Below are positions 59,294 to 64,000 of a stretch of 64,000 bases of DNA, one piece after another. The stretch covers positions 1-64,000 of the forward strand of contig DXXG01000007.1 in NCBI GenBank assembly GCA_019416455.1, in the 5' to 3' direction. A model generated the notes under the pieces. The model saw only the letters and a program-made list of their open reading frames with translations. It searched no databases and had not been told where the DNA came from. Position 1 is the stretch's first letter. Every line of letters starts with the position of its first letter. The DNA comes from Clostridiales bacterium. GTDB taxonomy: Bacteria; Bacillota; Clostridia; Oscillospirales; Acutalibacteraceae. Both the position numbers and the translations under genes were made by a program.

Positions 59294-60979
59294 GTGAAAA
59301 CATTGAAGCGAAGTAAGAAACTGATTGCACTGTTATTCTGTCTTGTTTTGACACTATCCACTGCAGCTTGCGGAGGTAAATCCTCTTCCGAACAGGATAA
59401 CTCCTCCTCAGTTGCTGACACTTCCCAAACGAAGGATTCCGACTCAGAAGCAAGCACCACAGAAACATCGGAAGGCGATGATTGGTTCGCCGGCAAAGAT
59501 TTCAGCGAAAAATACACCATTTCTCTAGCCTCTGTCTAAATTGAGGATGGCCGCGACTATAACACCGGTGACGACTGGGTAAAGTCTTGGACAGAAAGAT
59601 TCAACGTGGAATTTGAGATCACCTCTCTTACCTTTGAAAATTGGTCCGAACGCCTCCGCATCTGGATCAACTCTGACGATATGCCTGATTGGTGCGTCTG
59701 AAATTATGTAAACGGAGAAGCTGCCAATTATGCTGATCAAGGTCTCGTAAAAATGCTCCCCGACGACTGGAAAGAGACATATCCCGCACTTGCTGCTGCT
59801 CAGGCAAATGTATCCTTGAGCGAAAAAGCAGAAGCTAATTTTGGAGGTACCTACTATCTTTTCCGACCTCAATATGCCAACAATCGTCCCAATGAGAAAC
59901 TGACCAATCACGTTTCCCTTTATCTGCGCAAAGACTGGGGCGATGCCGCTGGTGCGGAAACAAAAGAAGGTATGACAATCACTGAAGTCATGGACTGGGC
60001 TGCGAAAGTAAAAGAAGCCGACCCCGGAAATCTGGGCGACTCCTTTGCTCCCATCGTCAGCACCTCGGGTTATCTGGCTCAATTTGTTCAATGGAACAAC
60101 ACTTACGCAGGTGTAAACAGTCTTCCTTATTATCTGGGAGACGACGGCCAATATCATTGGGGACCCGCCGATGAAAGCACGCTGGAAGCGTTAAAGATCC
60201 TGAATCAGGCCTATAAAGATGGACTGATCGATCCGGAATTCTACACCATTCAAAATCCTGACGACTATGGCGCTTTCCACACCACCGGAACTGCCGCCGC
60301 TTTGGTTGAAACCTGCATGATCTCCGATCTGGAGGATTTTGATTTTCATATGTCCGCAGACCTGGGAGTTAACTTTGAAGACGCGGTGCAGATCGTTACA
60401 GTGTTGGGCGAGGACGGACTGTACCATAACACGCCTTTGTTGAACTTCTGGGGTGTGAATATCTTCTCTCCTCACATCGATGACGGTAAACTGGAACGGA
60501 TCCTGTCTATGCTGGATTATTCCTCCACGGATGAGGGACAGTTGGAAATTCGCTGTGGTATCGAAGGCGTTGATTGGGATATCGATGAAAACGGCGAGAT
60601 TACTAGTTACTTGGGCGAAGGAGAAGATCTGTGGGATAAATACGCTCTGATGCCTATTTACGTCAATATGATGGTTTTGTCCGACGACTTCCAGTGCCTT
60701 AATCCCACATACAAACAGTCTTTGAGAGATAAAATCAAAAGAATGCACGAAACTCACGACGAATTTTCCGACGACAAGTCGTTGCCCGCCGAACCCGATT
60801 GGAATGTTCAGCTTCATGATTCTCAAGCATTGAATCTTGCTTCTATGGATTACGGAGATGAATATGCTGCTCTTATCGTTCAGGACGGTGATATCGAAGC
60901 CAACTGGCAAACCTGGGTAAATGAAAAAATGCCCGTTGTAGAGCCTGTTCTGGAAGAACTGAACGTTTATCTCGAATAA
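59294..60979 (+). pseudogene. LplA-like sugar-binding lipoprotein gene with two in-frame stops
   Basis: One frame of 562 codons with TAA at 59537-59539 and TGA at 59699-59701, no shift between. It begins at GTG 59294 (VKTLKRSKKLIALLF) with lipobox LSTAAC, then YTISLASV, stop, IEDGRDYNTGDDWVKSWTER, then DMPDWCV, stop, NYVNGEAANYADQG, and an uninterrupted remainder to NVYLE. This is a family 1 solute-binding protein of the LplA/YtcQ kind, partner of YesMN systems. One-base changes from CAA (Gln) and TGG (Trp) would explain both stops. No permease genes follow. Start and ribosome site are poor because the junction with the kinase lies here. Confidence 0.8.
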
Positions 60980-61002
60980 CGCCTAAAAACAGCCATTCAG
61001 AA

Positions 61003-61031
61003 GGCCGCGTCTCCCTAAGGAGGCGCGGTCC
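61003..61031. other. GC-rich hairpin between binding-protein remnant and MBL gene
   Basis: GGCCGCGTCTCC (61003-61014) pairs with GGAGGCGCGGTCC (61019-61031) with one bulge and one G-T pair. No T-run follows, so it may be a stability element instead of a terminator. Confidence 0.4.
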
Positions 61032-61056
61032 TCCGCTGCATAAAAAGGAGGACACT

Positions 61057-61890
61057 ATGAGTTCTTTTTCCGTGACAAAAATTCAAGAAAGAGTGTGGGA
61101 CTTTAAGGAACAGACAGACACTACTTCCGTAGACGCTTACCTAATCTGCGGCACAAAACGCGCTTTAATGATTGATACTTTGCAAAACGCATGTGGGATC
61201 TACTCAAAAGTACGAGAGTTGACAGATCTTCCAGTAGACGTAGTGATTACTCACGGCCATTTTGACCATGCGGGACCTGTCATTTTGGAATTTAACTCTC
61301 AAAATTCTCACATCTTTTTAAACCAAAAAGATTGGAAAATAGTGAAAGAGATGGTTTCGTTTCATTATCCTGATGATCTTTTCCGCGATCTTGAACCAGG
61401 AACCAACTTTTCATTAGGTGGTCGTACATTAACAACTATCGCACTACCCGGCCATACTCCTGGAAGTATGGCTCTCGCTGATAAAGATAACTGTCTTCTG
61501 TTTACAGGAGATGGGATTGGTTCTGGTCCATTTTGGCTCCAATTTCCCTACAGTTCTTCCGTCGCCCAATTCCAGCAATGTGCGGAAGCTCTTTTAAATG
61601 AAGTGAGCTCATGGAAAAAACTTTTGATCCTTCCCGGCCACAGAGATCAATCCCCTATCCAATTAGGGAAGCAGTATCTAAAAGATGTTATACACACCGC
61701 AAAATGCATCCAGGAAGGGACGCTACGGGGTGAAGCAAAACACATGGAACTTCTCCCTAATCTGGCCCCCATGCAATTCGCTACAGTTTCCTATGGACAA
61801 ATGCTTGGATTTTTTATAACCCTGACCGTATTAAGAACTAAAGTCTTTTCTCATTCTCATAATTCTATTCCGATCATAAAATCTTTTTAG
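61057..61890 (+). CDS. MBL-fold metallo-hydrolase with shifted C-terminus
   Basis: A 277-residue frame; AAGGAGG precedes the ATG at 61057. Metal-binding motif THGHFDHAG near residue 68, further ligands in PGHTPGSM, TGDGI and PGHRDQ, so it is a glyoxalase-II-like hydrolase. After SYGQMLGFF the frame runs into TLTVLRTKVF and a non-typical tail. One extra T in the T6 run at 61810-61815 would instead give YNPDRIKN and a stop, a plausible natural end. The last 20 or so residues are therefore probably a frameshift product. No own promoter was seen; it follows the decayed binding-protein gene. Confidence 0.8.
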   Translation: MSSFSVTKIQERVWDFKEQTDTTSVDAYLICGTKRALMIDTLQNACGIYSKVRELTDLPVDVVITHGHFDHAGPVILEFNSQNSHIFLNQKDWKIVKEMVSFHYPDDLFRDLEPGTNFSLGGRTLTTIALPGHTPGSMALADKDNCLLFTGDGIGSGPFWLQFPYSSSVAQFQQCAEALLNEVSSWKKLLILPGHRDQSPIQLGKQYLKDVIHTAKCIQEGTLRGEAKHMELLPNLAPMQFATVSYGQMLGFFITLTVLRTKVFSHSHNSIPIIKSF

Positions 61891-61907
61891 ACGGCTTCTA
61901 AAAAGCT

Positions 61908-61950
61908 AAAATCCCCCGCATACTCCAACATCGGTATGCGAGGGATTTTT
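61908..61950 (+). terminator. terminator of the MBL gene
   Basis: AAAATCCCCCGCATAC pairs with GTATGCGAGGGATTTTT across 61908-61950. Confidence 0.8.
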
Positions 61951-61970
61951 ATCTCTGCTCAATATATTAC

Positions 61971-62002
61971 AAAAAAACGTGCCGCACAACCTGTGCGGCA
62001 CG
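61971..62002 (-). terminator. terminator of the aldo/keto reductase gene
   Basis: CGTGCCGCACA (61978-61988) pairs with TGTGCGGCACG (61992-62002); on the minus strand seven T follow. Confidence 0.85.
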
Positions 62003-62056
62003 TCTGCAAACTAGATTGAATTTTCCGCTTCTCACGCTGTGAGCAGCAACGTCAAC

Positions 62057-62974
62057 TTAAGGCAACTCCTTGCCGGCGGCGAGGTACAGTTGGTACCACT
62101 CCTTATGCGTGAGCTGGAACTCGCTGGCTTTGCAGATTCCCTCCAAACGCTGGGCGCTGGTAGTGCCCACGATCGTCTGGATACCGGCGGGATGGCGCAT
62201 GATCCAAGCCACTGCGATGGCGTTGGGAGTCGCGTCATATTTTTCCGCCAATTCATTGATCTTGGCATTGAGTTCCGGGAATTTCTCGCTACCCAGGAAA
62301 ACACCCTGGAACATGCCGTACTGGAAGGGAGACCAAGCCTGGATGGTGATGTCATTCAGCCGGCAGTAATCCAGCACTTCTCCATCTCTATCCGTCGCGC
62401 AGTCATTGACCATATTTACATTCAGACCCGCGTCGATCATGGGGCAATGGGCAATGCTCAGCTGGAGCTGATTGATGATCAGCTTTTCGCCCAAGAAACG
62501 TTCCAAGAGAGCTATCTGTCTGGAACTGTGATTGCTCACGCCAAAATGCCGCACCTTACCGGAATTTTTCAGAATGTGGAAGGCTTCCGCCACCTCTTCC
62601 GGTTCCACCAGGGCATCCGGACGGTGAAGCAGCAAAATATCCAGATACTCCGTATTGAGCCGCTTTAGGATCCCATCCACAGACTCCAGAATGTGCTCCT
62701 TAGAGCAGTCATAAGCCACACCCGGCAGAATGGAACACTTGGACTGGATCAGGATCTTCTCCCGTATGGACGGCGTCATGGGAAGGGCCTGGGCGAAAAA
62801 GCTCTCCGCCTTTCCTCCACCGTAAATGTCCGCATGGTCAAAGAAGTTCACGCCATGCTCCAAGGCCGTATGGATCAGATGATCCGCTTCTTTCAGCTCT
62901 AGGGAATTAATGCGCATACAGCCCAACGCGATTGCGGGGGCCTGCATCGCACCGCCCAAGGAAATCTGTTTCAT
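62057..62974 (-). CDS. aldo/keto reductase
   Basis: A 305-residue NAD(P)H-dependent oxidoreductase of the TIM-barrel AKR superfamily. AAGGAGGAG precedes the ATG at 62974. The catalytic tetrad is visible: Asp and Tyr in FFDHADIYGGG, Lys in LIQSKCS, His in LLLHRPD. Cofactor-end motifs include VGTTSAQRL. It is closest by sequence to the YdhF-type oxidoreductases. The gene formerly lay behind a UroD-like gene, of which only the 3' end remains 15 bases upstream. Confidence 0.9.
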   Translation of the reverse strand: MKQISLGGAMQAPAIALGCMRINSLELKEADHLIHTALEHGVNFFDHADIYGGGKAESFFAQALPMTPSIREKILIQSKCSILPGVAYDCSKEHILESVDGILKRLNTEYLDILLLHRPDALVEPEEVAEAFHILKNSGKVRHFGVSNHSSRQIALLERFLGEKLIINQLQLSIAHCPMIDAGLNVNMVNDCATDRDGEVLDYCRLNDITIQAWSPFQYGMFQGVFLGSEKFPELNAKINELAEKYDATPNAIAVAWIMRHPAGIQTIVGTTSAQRLEGICKASEFQLTHKEWYQLYLAAGKELP

Positions 62975-62988
62975 AAAATTACTCCTCC

Positions 62989-63115
62989 TTAAATGTCCGC
63001 TGCGGCCTCCACCGCGGCTTTCAGCCGTGCCCAATCAATGGTGGCGGGAACCGTGCAGTCCGCTCCCAGCATGAAGCCCTTCTTGCCCATGCTGCCAATG
63101 ATCCTTCTTGGGATT
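62989..63115 (-). pseudogene. 3' remnant of a UroD-family gene
   Basis: Read leftwards to the stop at 62989, the last 40 codons give IIGSMGKKGFMLGADCTVPA, then TIDWARLKAAVEAAADI. KGFMLGADCTVP fits the C-terminal strand of uroporphyrinogen-decarboxylase-like proteins and corrinoid methyltransferases. The homology fades beyond about 63110 and no start is present. The stop codon overlaps the ribosome site of the aldo/keto reductase, so the two were once an operon. Confidence 0.55.
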
Positions 63116-63373
63116 CTCCCCCCGATCTTTTCTAGAGAAAAACCAAACTGGGGATATCAAGGACGCGATCTAAAACGAGTTTCAACACGGTGAAAAAAGA
63201 CAATATTTTAAAGCTAATTCAGCGGTAAGCACAGCATATACTCCTTTCGACCCTTTGTCAATACACTCCCGTTTTAGGAACGTTCTTTTCATACGTCGTG
63301 TTCTCTCTGGAAAACCTCTCAGCACTGTTCGCTCTTAAAACATATCTACTGAAAAAGAATGTCTAGTCACAAA
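63116..63373. other. intergenic region with decayed sequence
   Basis: Contains the promoter at 63233-63261. The stretch AACGTTCTTTTCATACGT near 63281 resembles AACGTTCTTTTCGTACGT inside the 3' end of the epimerase fragment near 63431, a short direct repeat. No gene was recognised. Confidence 0.35.
63233..63261 (-). promoter_or_regulatory. promoter upstream of UroD remnant and aldo/keto reductase
   Basis: Minus strand TTGACA (63256-63261), 17 bases, TATGCT (63233-63238). It was probably the promoter of the original UroD-reductase operon and may still serve the reductase. Confidence 0.5.
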
Positions 63374-63407
63374 AACGTCGGTAGGGGAAAATTCCTCTGC
63401 CGACGTT
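63374..63407 (-). terminator. terminator of the epimerase fragment
   Basis: AACGTCGGTAGGGGA (63374-63388) pairs with TCCTCTGCCGACGTT (63393-63407), with one unpaired position, followed on the minus strand by TTTTTG. Confidence 0.75.
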
Positions 63408-63418
63408 GGTTGTTCTCC

Positions 63419-63660
63419 TTATGATTTTGAACGTTCTTTTCGTACGTTCTCCAGAAAGGCCACACGTTTCTTGTATTTTTCCAAGGAATCTACCTCGATG
63501 AGCACAGAAACATTCTTCTCCATTTTGGGCAGGAACACCTCCCAGGGTGCTATCCCCTCCCCCAAGGGAAGGTGTTTGTCCAGCTTGCCGTGGTTATCGT
63601 TCATATGGTAATGGGCCACGTAAAGCTCACAGGCTTTTTGCCAGCCCAACACCGGCGTTT
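63419..63660 (-). pseudogene. 3' fragment of a sugar isomerase/epimerase (TIM barrel)
   Basis: The readable part, WQKACELYVAHYHMNDNHG, KLDKHLPLGEGIAPWEVF and VSVLIEVDSLEKY, matches the C-terminal third of AP-endonuclease-2-fold sugar isomerases, including the metal-site His and the H-LPLGEG signature. A TAG lies in frame just upstream (about 63674-63676), and no N-terminal two thirds are present. The fragment lies directly behind the end of the YacP-like gene. Confidence 0.65.
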
Positions 63661-63694
63661 TGGAGGGATATCGCTAAGCACATCCCACAGTGCC

Positions 63695-64000
63695 TTACGG
63701 ACACTGGGACGCCAGGATCTCCCGGATCTCTCCTTCCGCCTCACGGACCTCCTGCAGGAACGCCTGAGAGGATACCCGAAGGGCTCCGTTCCCCAGGATA
63801 ATGAGCTGTTCCGTGGCATCGGAGGTGACCACCCGGGTGTAGTAATGTTTGGCGATCTTATGGGTGACCTTCTCGATGTACATATCCGCCGTCTCCGCCT
63901 CTTTGGTATAGACCACATGGAGATTGTGGTATTCCTCCATCTCCCGGCCCTTTCCCTTCACCTTGTAAGCGTCGAAGACCAGAATGGGCACGCAGCGGCG
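63695..64000 (-). CDS. YacP-like NYN-domain ribonuclease, C-terminal part
   Basis: The frame enters from the right edge of the window and ends at a TAA at 63695, giving about 101 residues. RRCVPILVFDAYKVKG, VVYTKEAETADMYIEK and VTSDATEQLIILGNGA are hallmarks of the NYN domain in YacP/Rae1-type proteins, which cleave mRNA on the ribosome in Bacillus. The acidic residues FDAYK, TADMYIE and TSDATEQ form the usual metal site. The N-terminal part lies outside the window. Confidence 0.8.
   Translation of the reverse strand, partial: RRCVPILVFDAYKVKGKGREMEEYHNLHVVYTKEAETADMYIEKVTHKIAKHYYTRVVTSDATEQLIILGNGALRVSSQAFLQEVREAEGEIREILASQCP

Noticed and set aside
59537..59701. Reading TGA as tryptophan to rescue the binding-protein gene
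   Set aside because: Other genes here end at TGA (for example 6344 and 29045), and the same gene and dgt also carry TAA stops, so a changed code does not explain the data.
1..64000. CRISPR arrays, tRNA or rRNA genes, intact insertion sequences, replication origin
   Set aside because: No regularly spaced repeats, cloverleaf-like segments, transposase genes or DnaA-box clusters were found by reading both strands.

Overview
The window looks like chromosomal DNA from a Gram-positive anaerobe of the class Clostridia, probably an Oscillospirales gut commensal. The evidence is several S-layer-homology (SLH) surface proteins, lipoproteins with Clostridia-type signal peptides, LytTR/GHKL two-component systems, strong AGGAGG ribosome sites, a Cys-type sulfatase, and a molybdenum hydroxylase (xanthine dehydrogenase) operon. 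The family level is inference. No rRNA, tRNA, CRISPR array or intact mobile element was seen.

Layout. 1-3.2 kb: a 43-residue HTH stub, an SLH protein with a Cys/His-rich tail, and an integrase scar. 3.2-9.4 kb: a decayed LytTR response regulator in front of an intact GHKL kinase, a diguanylate cyclase, then an HTH/TPR regulator, a 62-residue peptide and an ABC exporter. 9.5-14.1 kb: two more SLH proteins (CAP-domain and leucine-rich-repeat types). Three SLH genes share one promoter and leader architecture. 14.2-19.4 kb: a dGTPase gene with an in-frame TAA, a sulfatase divergent from an AraC regulator, and a metallophosphoesterase. 19.6-30.4 kb: a 2,429-residue SLH protein in an operon behind a diguanylate cyclase, divergent from a LytTR/GHKL pair. 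30.4-33.1 kb: a MarR-controlled MATE efflux operon. 33.1-42 kb: an eight-gene, mostly overlapping operon that couples a FecBCD-type ABC importer, an NCS2 purine permease, XdhB/C/A and a MocA-like cytidylyltransferase. 42-47.4 kb: LytTR regulator, soluble GHKL kinase and two ABC half-exporters. 47.5-54.8 kb: a dipeptide/oligopeptide importer operon. 54.8-57 kb: an SLH-anchored esterase. 57.3-64 kb: a decaying YesMN/LplA-type sugar-uptake locus, an MBL-fold hydrolase, an aldo/keto reductase, fragments of two other genes, and the end of a YacP-like nuclease gene.

The most unusual object is the DppC-type permease at 50682-52496. Its first extracellular loop holds seven RCC1-like repeats of about 40 residues, which should form a complete seven-bladed beta-propeller, while the permease core remains intact. 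I know of no described importer built this way, so it is the best candidate for an undescribed system.

Two wider themes recur. Both AgrC-like kinase loci sit beside a GGDEF gene and SLH genes, which suggests a link between a peptide-type signal, cyclic di-GMP and the cell surface. The window also carries an unusual density of broken genes: integrase, response regulator, dgt, SLH fragment, YesM, LplA-like protein, UroD, sugar epimerase, and an MBL gene with a shifted tail.
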